From positions 1 to 7,376 of the forward strand of contig CBHYLN010000201.1 in NCBI GenBank assembly GCA_966128725.1: a stretch of 7,376 bases of DNA, given 5' to 3'. The position numbers and the translations under genes were made by a program. Positions within the stretch are counted from its first letter, which is position 1, and each line of letters opens with the position of its first letter. This DNA comes from JAFDZV01 sp966128725 (GTDB lineage Bacteria > Bacteroidota > Ignavibacteria > OLB7). Under the pieces are notes generated by a model. It had not been told where the DNA came from. It was given only the letters and a program-made list of their open reading frames with translations, and did no database searches. Positions 1 through 6,279 of this stretch are shown here, piece after piece.

Positions 1-214
1 GATCGCCATCGGCTTCGATTACCGCGTAGCTGTTGCCGTTGATCGGATCGTCGAAGCCGAACACGGGACCGCTTCCAAGCCAGTCCCCGGCATTGCCGCC
101 GTTGAATGGCGGAGGCGGCGGAACTTCGCCGCGAGCCTGTGCGGTGGACCAACACGTGAGTGGGAACGTGGCCACAATCCCCATCACGAACATGATGCGT
201 GTTAGAGAGTTCAT
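1..214 (-). CDS. Secreted protein, N-terminal part only (runs off left edge)
   Basis: Reading leftwards from an ATG at 214-212, an open frame of 71 codons continues to base 1 without a stop, so only the N-terminus is visible. It begins MNSLTRIMFVMGIVATFPL and continues to TAQA, a good Sec signal peptide: short basic start, hydrophobic core, and an A-Q-A cleavage site near residue 28. The mature part begins RGEVPPPPFNGGNAGDW and is rich in Gly, Pro, Asn and Asp, as in many exported surface proteins. The start lies 10 nt after the stop of the T9SS-sorted gene on the same strand, so the two are probably co-transcribed. No clear Shine-Dalgarno sequence precedes it. The family is not recognised. 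Export is well supported. A T9SS sorting domain at its missing C-terminus would fit the neighbour, but this is a guess. Confidence 0.72.
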   Translation of the reverse strand, partial: MNSLTRIMFVMGIVATFPLTCWSTAQARGEVPPPPPFNGGNAGDWLGSGPVFGFDDPINGNSYAVIEADGD

Positions 215-224
215 GGTTGTGGAA

Positions 225-1316
225 CTACTTGGTGATGATCAGTTTCTTGCTTGCGATGATGTGATTGCCCTGGTGTAGAGCCACGAAATACACACCGCTG
301 GTAATAAAACGGAAGTTGGTGAAGCGCTCGCCTTCGCGCGCTGATGCCAGATACGGATAGGCGATCGCGTTGCCCTGCTGATCATAGATTGTCAGCGAGG
401 CAGCGCTGGCGTCGCTCGAAATTGCTATGCGAATCTCGGATTGGCTGACATGGATAACACGCAGGGCTGGATTCTCCTGGCCGCTTTGGTCGTTTGCGAG
501 ATCCTCAACCGAATGTTTGCTGGCGATGTTGCCATATCGCGACAGGTAGTCGACATACAAGGGTTCGCTCAACGCCCTCGAGCGCCCAATGGTATAGGCA
601 TCCCGACGCGTGAAGAAAAATTGCCCAGCGCCCTGTGCGCCTACCCGTATCCCGATGAACATCGAATCGCCTGTGATGTTCGATGGGATGATGAATCGCA
701 CCACCGCCATGATCGGCTGTGTGGCGTGGATAATGGGAATGCCGGGTTGCGGGCTCGGCATGATGGTCATGCTGTCCAGAAGCGCAACTGTCTGCGTGTC
801 TGCCGCGCGTACCAGCCAGGCCGAATAATGCAGCGTGTCGAGCGACGTGAAATTGTCGGGATCCTGCCGTTGCGTGGTTGGGTTGATCCACCACATTTCA
901 CGATAGAAGCTGACGGTGTCGCCAGCAGCAATCGGGAAATTGGCGGTGCGGCTGTTGTATGATAGATACGATGCCTCCGCGTTGACCACCCGTTGATACT
1001 TCCAATGCAGGAGCGGAATGCGTGCGGTGTTGATCTTTGGTTCGGTGAACAGATAATGTATGCGGCTGGTGCTGTCGTAGGCCATCGTATAGGTGTACGA
1101 TGCCGATGCCCGTTCGTCTCCGATCGGTGCAAGCGTATCACCATCGGTATAACGGAAGATCCACAGGCTGTCCTGAATATGAATCCAGAGATCGGGTCGC
1201 ACCCATGGTGCCGGCACTTCCTCGCCGGGTTGTCCGTGTTGGGCATACAGACCTGTTGTGGCAAGAACGGTCAGTACTACGGCTAGAATGGGAATAGAGC
1301 AAGCGGTGTGCGACAT
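225..1316 (-). CDS. Secreted protein of unknown function with T9SS type A C-terminal sorting domain
   Basis: A 363-residue exported protein. Residues 1-26 (MSHTACSIPILAVVLTVLATT to about LYAQ) form a Sec signal peptide. The middle (about 30-285) is beta-rich, with many Tyr, Thr and Ser residues, and matches no enzyme motif I recognise. Residues 289-363 look like a type A T9SS sorting domain (Por_Secre_tail type): a T-I-Y-D-Q-Q-G-N strand, then SGVYFVALHQGN (about 340-351), ending in a basic KKLIITK. In this system the protein crosses the outer membrane and is usually cleaved and anchored to the cell surface or released. The frame stays open upstream to an ATG at 1412, but the start at 1316 is preferred. 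It places the signal peptide at the N-terminus, and the best promoter (1379-1409) overlaps the longer version's first codons. The gene heads a probable two-gene unit with the partial secreted gene downstream. Sorting is well supported; the function is unknown. Confidence 0.85.
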   Translation of the reverse strand: MSHTACSIPILAVVLTVLATTGLYAQHGQPGEEVPAPWVRPDLWIHIQDSLWIFRYTDGDTLAPIGDERASASYTYTMAYDSTSRIHYLFTEPKINTARIPLLHWKYQRVVNAEASYLSYNSRTANFPIAAGDTVSFYREMWWINPTTQRQDPDNFTSLDTLHYSAWLVRAADTQTVALLDSMTIMPSPQPGIPIIHATQPIMAVVRFIIPSNITGDSMFIGIRVGAQGAGQFFFTRRDAYTIGRSRALSEPLYVDYLSRYGNIASKHSVEDLANDQSGQENPALRVIHVSQSEIRIAISSDASAASLTIYDQQGNAIAYPYLASAREGERFTNFRFITSGVYFVALHQGNHIIASKKLIITK

Positions 1317-1378
1317 GGCGATAACCTGAACATACCGAACAACTTGAATGAACACTGGAGAATCTGAAATACGTGAGG

Positions 1379-1409
1379 CCAATATATGCTCACGGATTGC
1401 AAGCTCAAA
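1379..1409 (-). promoter_or_regulatory. Bacteroidota-type promoter for the T9SS-sorted gene
   Basis: On the minus strand, TTTG (1409-1406) is followed after exactly 19 nt by TATATTGG (1386-1379). This matches the published Bacteroidota pattern TTTG, about 19-21 bp, TAnnTTTG at 11 of the 12 specified positions or wildcards (one mismatch in the -7 box). The same bases can also be read as TTGAGC, 16 bp, TATATT, a fair match to a general sigma-70 promoter. Transcription would start near 1372, giving an untranslated leader of about 55 nt before the ATG at 1316. Promoter activity is inferred from sequence alone. Confidence 0.55.
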
Positions 1410-1587
1410 CATCGGGTGAGCCGTACAGCAACGTCTCCATCAATACGAGCCGATTTGATCACGGGGGCAGTTCCGTGAGTCCTGCGATTCCGTGCTCGAT
1501 CTGCAGTGTATGCTGGAGGGGGCTACTTGCAACTGCCGGCGTCCCTCTTGGATCAAGGAGCCCAGATGGTTACCCGGTGTGAATCAT

Positions 1588-1703
1588 CGTACAAGCATCG
1601 AAAGTCCTCTCCGGACGTACAGGCATCATCGACCGTACAAAAGATCGACCTACCGCTCCGCCGCCAGCCTCATCTCGTTTTTCTCTATTTTCGGCATCGA
1701 AAG
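1588..1703. repeat. Cluster of short CGTACA / GCATCGAAAG repeats upstream of the lipoprotein gene
   Basis: CGTACA occurs at 1588-1593, 1616-1621 and 1634-1639. The first two are followed by AGCATCGA and GGCATCAT, and the third by AAAGATCGA, so they look like degenerate copies of one motif. GCATCGAAAG occurs at 1595-1604 and again exactly at 1694-1703. A related ATCGTGCACAA lies just before the lipoprotein ribosome-binding site. The spacing (28 and 18 bp) is not a regular helical phase. They could be binding sites for a regulator or remnants of local duplication; chance similarity cannot be excluded. Confidence 0.3.
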
Positions 1704-1743
1704 CCCACGTTGAACATCGTGCACAACTACTAACGAGGAACAG

Positions 1744-2658
1744 ATGCGCCCACGCAGAATTCTCCTGCCGGCACTGGTGCTGATTGCGGCGGCCGCGGCC
1801 GGCTGCCAGACAGGAAAGCCGGATGATGATCCGATTGCCGATAGCTCCGCCATTGCAAAAGAGATTACCATCGTCAAGGCCGAGCCGGGCAAGGAATTCC
1901 CGGATGCCAAGCTGACGGTGATTACGCCCGCCGCGGATGAAGTGGTTACCGGCGACAGTGTGACCGTGAAGGTGAACCTCACCGGGTTCGACCTTGCATC
2001 GCCAACCGAGGGCGAGCAGTCGAAGGGGATTGCCTTCTCGAAGGATGGCCAGCATATCCACGTGATCATCGACGACAAACCCTACATGGCGATGTATACG
2101 CCCGAGGGATTCTCGGTGGGGAAGCTCTCCGCCGGCGCCCACACGCTTCGGGCGTTCCCAAGCCGTTCGTGGCACGAGAGCATCAAGGCGCCCAATGCCT
2201 TTGTTGCGCATACGTTCTACGTGATCAAGAAGGCGGGCGATCCCGTGTTGAAAGCAGGCGCGCCGCTGCTTACCTACAGCCGGCCGAAGGGCGAGTACAA
2301 GGGGGCGGATGCGCGCCGGATCCTGCTGGACTTCTACATCGCCAACGCACAGCTTGGCGCCGGCAAGTACAGCGTGGTCGCGTCGATCGACGGCACCCCG
2401 CGTGATACCCTTACCGAGTGGACCCCGTATTTCATCGAGGGATTGCCGGATGGTGAGCACGTGGTGAAGCTGCAATTGATGGGGCCTGATGGCGCGGTTG
2501 TTCCGGGGGTGTTCAACACTGCCGAGGGCAAGATCAAGGTTTCGCATGCCGATGCGGCGCCAGCGCCGGCCGGCGGCGGCCACGATACCGGAACCACTGC
2601 CGGGGGCGACCACGGCATGCATCACGATTCCGGCCATGCAAATACCGGCGGGAAGTAA
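1744..2658 (+). CDS. Lipoprotein with two related beta-rich halves and a His-rich C-terminal tail
   Basis: A 304-residue predicted lipoprotein. The N-terminus (MRPRRILLPALVLIAAAAAGC) has a basic start, a hydrophobic core and a clear lipobox with acylated Cys at 21. Gln at +2 means no Asp retention signal, so outer-membrane sorting is likely. Residues about 68-163 and 187-266 look like two copies of a beta-sandwich module. Each has a V-x-x-x-I-D-x-x-P strand, then an aromatic strand and a turn of type G-x-L-x-x-G-x-H-x-L/V-x-L/A (GKLSAGAHTLRAF and EGLPDGEHVVKLQL). The last 35 residues are low-complexity Ala/Pro/Gly with six His (268, 280, 290, 293, 294, 298), suggesting metal binding. GAGG at 1735-1738 is a good ribosome-binding site for this ATG. 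A 13-bp hairpin follows the stop. The family and function are not recognised; a periplasmic metal- or ligand-binding role is inference. Confidence 0.85.
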   Translation: MRPRRILLPALVLIAAAAAGCQTGKPDDDPIADSSAIAKEITIVKAEPGKEFPDAKLTVITPAADEVVTGDSVTVKVNLTGFDLASPTEGEQSKGIAFSKDGQHIHVIIDDKPYMAMYTPEGFSVGKLSAGAHTLRAFPSRSWHESIKAPNAFVAHTFYVIKKAGDPVLKAGAPLLTYSRPKGEYKGADARRILLDFYIANAQLGAGKYSVVASIDGTPRDTLTEWTPYFIEGLPDGEHVVKLQLMGPDGAVVPGVFNTAEGKIKVSHADAAPAPAGGGHDTGTTAGGDHGMHHDSGHANTGGK

Positions 2659-2690
2659 TCGCCCCGGTTTCGTACATTCGTTCCAGTTCC

Positions 2691-2721
2691 ACGCGGAGAT
2701 CACCCAACGTGATCTCCGCGT
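2691..2721 (+). terminator. 13-bp perfect hairpin after the lipoprotein gene
   Basis: ACGCGGAGATCAC (2691-2703) is followed by a 5-nt loop CCAAC and the exact complement GTGATCTCCGCGT (2709-2721). The stem starts 33 nt after the lipoprotein stop and is followed only by TTCTGTATTC, a weak T-tract. It is best read as a transcription terminator, or an mRNA 3'-end stabilising hairpin, between two genes on the same strand. The right arm contains a GTG in frame with the FAH gene. The strong stem argues that this GTG is not the real start codon. Confidence 0.65.
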
Positions 2722-2747
2722 TCTGTATTCACTCGTTGAGCACAGCT

Positions 2748-3413
2748 ATGCCTGAACTTATCGCTCTGACAACCGGTGAGCGGTTCACCGTTGGGAAGAT
2801 GCTCTGTCTTGGAAAGAACTACGAACGCCACGCCAAGGAGATGGGCGGGGATGTTCCCACCAGTCCGGTCGTGTTCCTGAAACCGGCCACCGCGCTTGTG
2901 CTGGATGGTGGTACGGTCCAGATACCTCCAATCTCCGGTGATGTACACCACGAAGTTGAGTTGGTGGTTGTGATGGGCGCGCCGGCCAGGAATGTGGAGA
3001 TCGACGCGGCGATGAATCACGTATTCGGTTACGCGGTTGGGCTGGACATGACCCTGCGCGACGTGCAGGCGCGTGCCAAGCAGCGGGGCGAGCCATGGGC
3101 CATTGCCAAGGGGTTCGATACCTCGGCGCCGGTCAGCAGCATCGTTCCCAAGGCGCGTGTGGCCGATCCGCACGACATGTCGATCAGCCTGCGTGTCAAC
3201 GGTGAATTCCGGCAGCATGGTTCCACTGCCGACATGGTGCTGAAGATTCCCCAGATCATCAGCTACCTGTCGCGATACTTCACGCTCGAACGCGGCGACT
3301 GCATCTTTACGGGAACACCCGAAGGTGTTGGTCCGGTTGCGGCCGGCGACACGCTTGTCGCCGCGCTTGATGGCGTGGTTGAGATGACGGTGAAGGTCGC
3401 GGCCCGCAGCTAG
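2748..3413 (+). CDS. Fumarylacetoacetate hydrolase (FAH) family protein, acylpyruvase/FAHD1-like
   Basis: A 221-residue soluble enzyme of the short, single-domain FAH superfamily (YcgM/FAHD1 type), whose members hydrolyse acylpyruvates or act on oxaloacetate using Mg2+ or Mn2+. The family signature is complete. The N-terminal CLGKNYERHAKEMG (20-33) and PVVFLKPATALV (40-51) are typical. The metal ligands are Glu69 and Glu71 in HHEVELVVV and Asp100 in GLDMTLRD, with a catalytic-type Lys121 in WAIAKGFD. The C-terminal IFTGTPEGVGPVAAGD (186-201) closes the active site. The length is normal for the short family. The ATG at 2748 is chosen because it begins the conserved domain; an in-frame GTG at 2709 lies inside the preceding hairpin. 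The ribosome-binding site is weak. It ends convergently with the peptidase gene. The family is certain; the exact substrate cannot be read from sequence. Confidence 0.92.
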   Translation: MPELIALTTGERFTVGKMLCLGKNYERHAKEMGGDVPTSPVVFLKPATALVLDGGTVQIPPISGDVHHEVELVVVMGAPARNVEIDAAMNHVFGYAVGLDMTLRDVQARAKQRGEPWAIAKGFDTSAPVSSIVPKARVADPHDMSISLRVNGEFRQHGSTADMVLKIPQIISYLSRYFTLERGDCIFTGTPEGVGPVAAGDTLVAALDGVVEMTVKVAARS

Positions 3414-3635
3414 TCCGGAAGCGCTCCAGGCCCAACGATCCACGAACAGCGGTACAACACCCTCCATGTTGGCGGCTCACACGGCTGCCGGCAATTTCCC
3501 CCTGAACCCACAGCCACGTTCGGTATGCCACCGAGCCAGGGCGAAGCCATGCCGTTCGGCCGGCCGATGCATGTTCCGTGAATACACTCCGCCAGCGGAA
3601 TACATTGATCCCCGGGCATGCCGGCAGTGGAAGCG

Positions 3636-5630
3636 TCAACTTTCCAGCAGGAACTTCCGAAGGAACATCAGCGTGGCATAGAACTCGAATTCCTGATTGC
3701 CACGCTTCGCGAATCCGTGCCCTTCATCCTTTGCCATCAGGTACCACGTTGGCGTGCCAAGCGCGCGCAGGCGTTCCACCATCTGCTCGGCCTCGGTCAG
3801 CGGCACGCGTGGATCGTTCGCGCCCTGCACGATGAACATCGGCTTGGTGATCTTCCGGTAGTGCGTCAGCGGCGAGATGCGTTCCAGAAACGCCCGCATC
3901 GCCGTGTCCCGTTCGTCGCCGTATTCCACGCGCCGCAGATCGCGGCGATAGTCGGCCGTGTTGTTCAGGAACGACACGAAGTTCGAGATGCCGACGATGT
4001 CGATCGCGCAACGGATGCGGTCGGCATACCGGGCCGACACCGCCAGCGACATGTAGCCGCCGTAGCTTCCGCCCATCACCATCACACGCTCGGCATCCAG
4101 ATCCGGTTGCCGTGATATCCAGTCCAGCAGGGCGCCGATATCCTTTACCGAGTTTTCGCGGAGATAGCCGTTGTCGAGCTGTTCGAACGCCTGCCCGAAA
4201 CCAACCGAGCCGCGCACGTTCGGGTAGATGATAGCAACACCGAGATCGTTCAGCACATAGTTCCAGCGGCCCAGAAAGTTCGGCCGCGACTGGCTTGCCG
4301 GGCCTCCGTGAATGCTGATCACAACGGGCCGCTTGCCGCGGAAGCTCGACGGTGGGCGGTAGAGAAAGCCGGTGATCATCAGGCTGTCGAAGCTGGGCCA
4401 GCGAATCGGCTGTGGCGCCACGAACGACTCCGCCGAGCGGGGCGAAAGGTCCGTGGTGGTCCAGCGCGAAAGGGTGTTTGCGTCAACGTCGTACGACCAG
4501 ATGTCCGACGGCGACTGCGCCGAGTTGAACGTGAACGCCAACTCGCGAGCGGTGCGCCGCCACTTGAGACCGCCGATCACGCCCGGCGGCAGCTCCGGCG
4601 CGGTGCGTTGCCGTCCGGTTGCCACGTCCAGGAAACCCAGCCTGCTGAGCCCGGCTTCGTTCAGGACATACGCTATCGTCGTGCCGTCGTGCGACAGCTC
4701 GAAATCATCAAGCTCGGCGGTAACTCCCGGCATCATCGGCCTGAGTGAACCGGTGGCCCGGTCGATCGCCACGATACGTTCCACATCCGATCCGCGCGTG
4801 GAACTGGTATAGATGGTGCGGTCATCGGCCGAGAACCTTCCGCCGCCAAATCTCTCGGCTGTCTTTTCCTGCCTCGGGGTCAGAAGTTGTCGTGCGCCGG
4901 TGGCCACGTCGATCAACCACAGATAACTTTCGGTCGCCGAAATGAACTGCGACAGCAGCAGCGTGGAATCGTCCGACGACCAATCGCTGACCCCCCAGCC
5001 CGAACCTTCCAGTTGCGCAAGCAGGCGATCCGGTCCGCCGTTGTCGGGGTCCATTACATACAGGTCCGCGTCGCGACCGTTGCGCCGGGTAGTGAGGTAG
5101 GCCAGGCGACTGCCGGTGTTGGAGAACAACGGGCTTGTGTAGCGCGAGCGGCCGTCGGTCAGCAGCGTCGTGTCGCGCGTTCCGATTGTGTAGCGGTAGA
5201 ACTGGTAGTTCTCGTTGCCGCCCACGTCATCGATCAGCAACATCCGTGCCGGGTTGGCCGGGTAGTAGGATGCTCCGGCCAGCGCGTCATCGAAGAACGT
5301 GATCTGCTTCGGCTCGGCGCCCGGCGACGCAACCTAAAACACCTGCGACACCTGTGCCATCCTGCGTCCGATCAGGATCGAGCGTTCGGTGGGATGCCAT
5401 CCGCGGAATCCGGAGGGGCGGAGATCGTTGTAGTACTTCACTTCCTTCGCCAGCGATGCGGGGATCGGTGGGATTCCCTGCGTCACCAGATTGTCCGTGG
5501 GTGCGATCACCTCGGGCTGTGCCTGGGCCTGCGCGCTGGCGCACAGCAGGATGACGACGGCAAGCAGCCACGGCTTCCAATCCGAACCCGGCGTGCCCTG
5601 TACGACATTCCAACGAATATTGAACAGCAT
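3636..5630 (-). CDS. Secreted S9 family (prolyl oligopeptidase-like) peptidase, interrupted by an in-frame TAG at codon 99
   Basis: Read from the ATG at 5630, which has a GGAG ribosome-binding site at 5638-5635, this is one frame of 664 codons, a normal length for a secreted S9 peptidase. A signal peptide covers residues about 1-37 (hydrophobic WLLAVVILLCASAQAQAQ). A beta-propeller follows (to about 400), with blade motifs such as SGWGVSDWSSDDSTLLLSQF. The C-terminal alpha/beta-hydrolase domain has the oxyanion region SIHGGPASQ, nucleophile Ser522 in GGSYGGYMSL, Asp606 in GANDPRVPL and His638 in DEGHGFAKRGN. These enzymes cleave oligopeptides, usually after Pro or Ala, in the periplasm. The frame is broken by TAG at 5336-5334. 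Sequence on both sides fits the family in the same phase, so this is a nonsense change, not a frameshift. After the stop, the first ATG is at 5243; it lacks a ribosome-binding site and a signal peptide and starts inside the propeller. The gene is therefore a very recent pseudogene, an amber readthrough case, or a sequencing error. Confidence 0.88.
5334..5336 (-). other. In-frame amber codon inside the S9 peptidase gene
   Basis: On the minus strand the codons read GTG TCG CAG GTG TTT TAG GTT GCG TCG, that is V-S-Q-V-F-stop-V-A-S. The protein downstream (PGAEPKQITFFDD) is the usual start of the propeller in S9 peptidases, where a segment of the type V-x-R-V-x-x-P-G-x-x-x-x-Q-L/I-T-F-F is common. 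The stop therefore sits where a basic or polar residue is expected. A single change from AGG (Arg), CAG (Gln), AAG (Lys) or TGG (Trp) would produce it. Confidence 0.85.
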
Positions 5631-5705
5631 CGGTCTCCGCGAACAATAACAGTGATGGGTTTCGTGGCCCACGGCCGCGGTGTGGGCGCGTGGATGTCGT
5701 GTGTG

Positions 5706-5759
5706 GTTGCTGCGCCGCAATGCCGTAATGCAACGATGGGGGCAGCGCGGCGCAACAAC
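5706..5759 (-). repeat. Inverted repeat between the MOSC and S9 peptidase genes
   Basis: GTTGCTGCGCCGC (5706-5718) and GCGGCGCAACAAC (5747-5759) are inverted copies with one mismatch, separated by 28 nt. In RNA transcribed from the minus strand the mismatch becomes a G-U pair, so all 13 positions can pair. On the plus-strand RNA it would be a C-A mismatch, so the structure favours the direction of the surrounding genes. It lies 25 nt after the MOSC stop and about 75 nt before the peptidase start. It has no T-tract, and the loop is long for a simple terminator. It may be a terminator-like element or a leader structure. Confidence 0.45.
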
Positions 5760-5783
5760 GGTGTAACGTGCAGGGGCGCGTTA

Positions 5784-6254
5784 TCAGGTGAGGGTGTCGC
5801 CTACCGTGATTGTGCCATCGGACACGATCTGCGCGCGCAGGCCGGCGCGATGCACCATTCCCTTCAACACGTTCTGTTCGGTGATCGAGGCAAGATGGGC
5901 GCAGGGTTCGCAGAGCTCGATGCCACGCAGCGTAACATCGCCAACGCGGAACTCGGCGCCCACAAGCGCGTTCAGATCGATATCGCGGGTCACGATGTTC
6001 CTGCGGAAGTTCGCCGGCGCGTATGCCGTTCCGTGGCTGGCGTTGAACTGATCGATCTGTTCGATCTCGATCAGCGTAATCTCTTCTTCCGGGTCAAGAG
6101 AACCGGGGCGCCCTCCGTTGTCGAAATAACGATCGCCCTCGATGCCGCGCCCGGCAAAGGCCCGCACGCTCTGCTGCTCGGTTAACGGGGCGTTCTGTGC
6201 ATCGGCAAACAAGATCGCGACAAACGTGCCCGTTGATCTATTCGATGTGTCCAT
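5784..6254 (-). CDS. MOSC-domain protein
   Basis: A 156-residue soluble protein that is essentially a single MOSC domain (the C-terminal domain type of Mo-cofactor sulfurase). Landmarks in order are GRGIEGDRYF (35-44), EITLIEIEQI (58-67), RRNIVTRDIDLNALVG (84-99), the Cys motif GIELCEPCAHLA (Cys115 and Cys118), RAGLRAQIVSDGTITVGD (136-153). Family members are thought to carry sulfur or bind molybdenum cofactor; small stand-alone forms such as YiiM in E. coli are linked to detoxification of N-hydroxylated compounds. The ATG at 6254 is chosen because it gives the normal domain length; the frame extends further upstream only as overlap with the phosphatase gene. AGGA lies about 10 nt upstream. 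It starts 25 nt after the phosphatase stop on the same strand, suggesting co-transcription. The family is certain, the substrate unknown. Confidence 0.9.
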   Translation of the reverse strand: MDTSNRSTGTFVAILFADAQNAPLTEQQSVRAFAGRGIEGDRYFDNGGRPGSLDPEEEITLIEIEQIDQFNASHGTAYAPANFRRNIVTRDIDLNALVGAEFRVGDVTLRGIELCEPCAHLASITEQNVLKGMVHRAGLRAQIVSDGTITVGDTLT

Positions 6255-6279
6255 TGTTGGTATGTCCTGAAGTGGGTGA

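Larger units (their letters stand above)
1317..1743. other. Divergent intergenic region, no gene seen
   Basis: This 427-bp region separates two divergent genes. Its left end holds the promoter and leader of the T9SS gene. A small hairpin (TCACGG 1459-1464 with CCGTGA 1473-1478, 8-nt loop) is too weak to call a terminator. From 1588 to 1703 there are short repeated motifs that may be regulatory. A T-rich stretch at 1676-1692 contains TATTTTCG (1686-1693), which resembles a TAnnTTTG -7 box in front of the lipoprotein gene, but no TTTG lies at the right distance upstream. Several small open frames cross the region; none has a convincing composition, start site or signal peptide. I see no tRNA or riboswitch fold. 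Confidence 0.6.

Noticed and set aside
1459..1478. Hairpin TCACGG/CCGTGA as a terminator or riboswitch
   Set aside because: It has only six base pairs, no T-tract, and no surrounding conserved fold that I can recognise.
1492..1713. 73-codon plus-strand frame in the divergent intergenic region
   Set aside because: Several overlapping frames of similar size cross this stretch. Composition is not protein-like and no start signal is visible.
1570..2703. 377-codon minus-strand open frame antisense to the lipoprotein
   Set aside because: The composition is Arg/Gly/His-rich antisense type. The plus-strand lipoprotein has a lipobox, a ribosome-binding site and a terminator.
2709..2747. N-terminal extension of the FAH protein from a GTG at 2709
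   Set aside because: The GTG lies in the right arm of a 13-bp perfect hairpin, and the added residues are not part of the FAH fold, which starts cleanly at the ATG at 2748.
3410..3619. 69-codon Cys-containing minus-strand frame between the convergent FAH and peptidase genes
   Set aside because: It has no ribosome-binding site, signal peptide or family resemblance, and it overlaps the end of the FAH gene. Other frames in the same gap are equally open.
5334..5339. Frameshift at the TTTT run as the cause of the peptidase interruption
   Set aside because: The coding phase is identical before and after the stop. Removing or adding one T would move the well-conserved downstream sequence out of frame.
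4887..6185. 432-codon plus-strand open frame antisense to the peptidase and MOSC genes
   Set aside because: It crosses two well-supported minus-strand genes and the gap between them, has no recognisable domain, and is explained by GC-rich third codon positions of the real genes.
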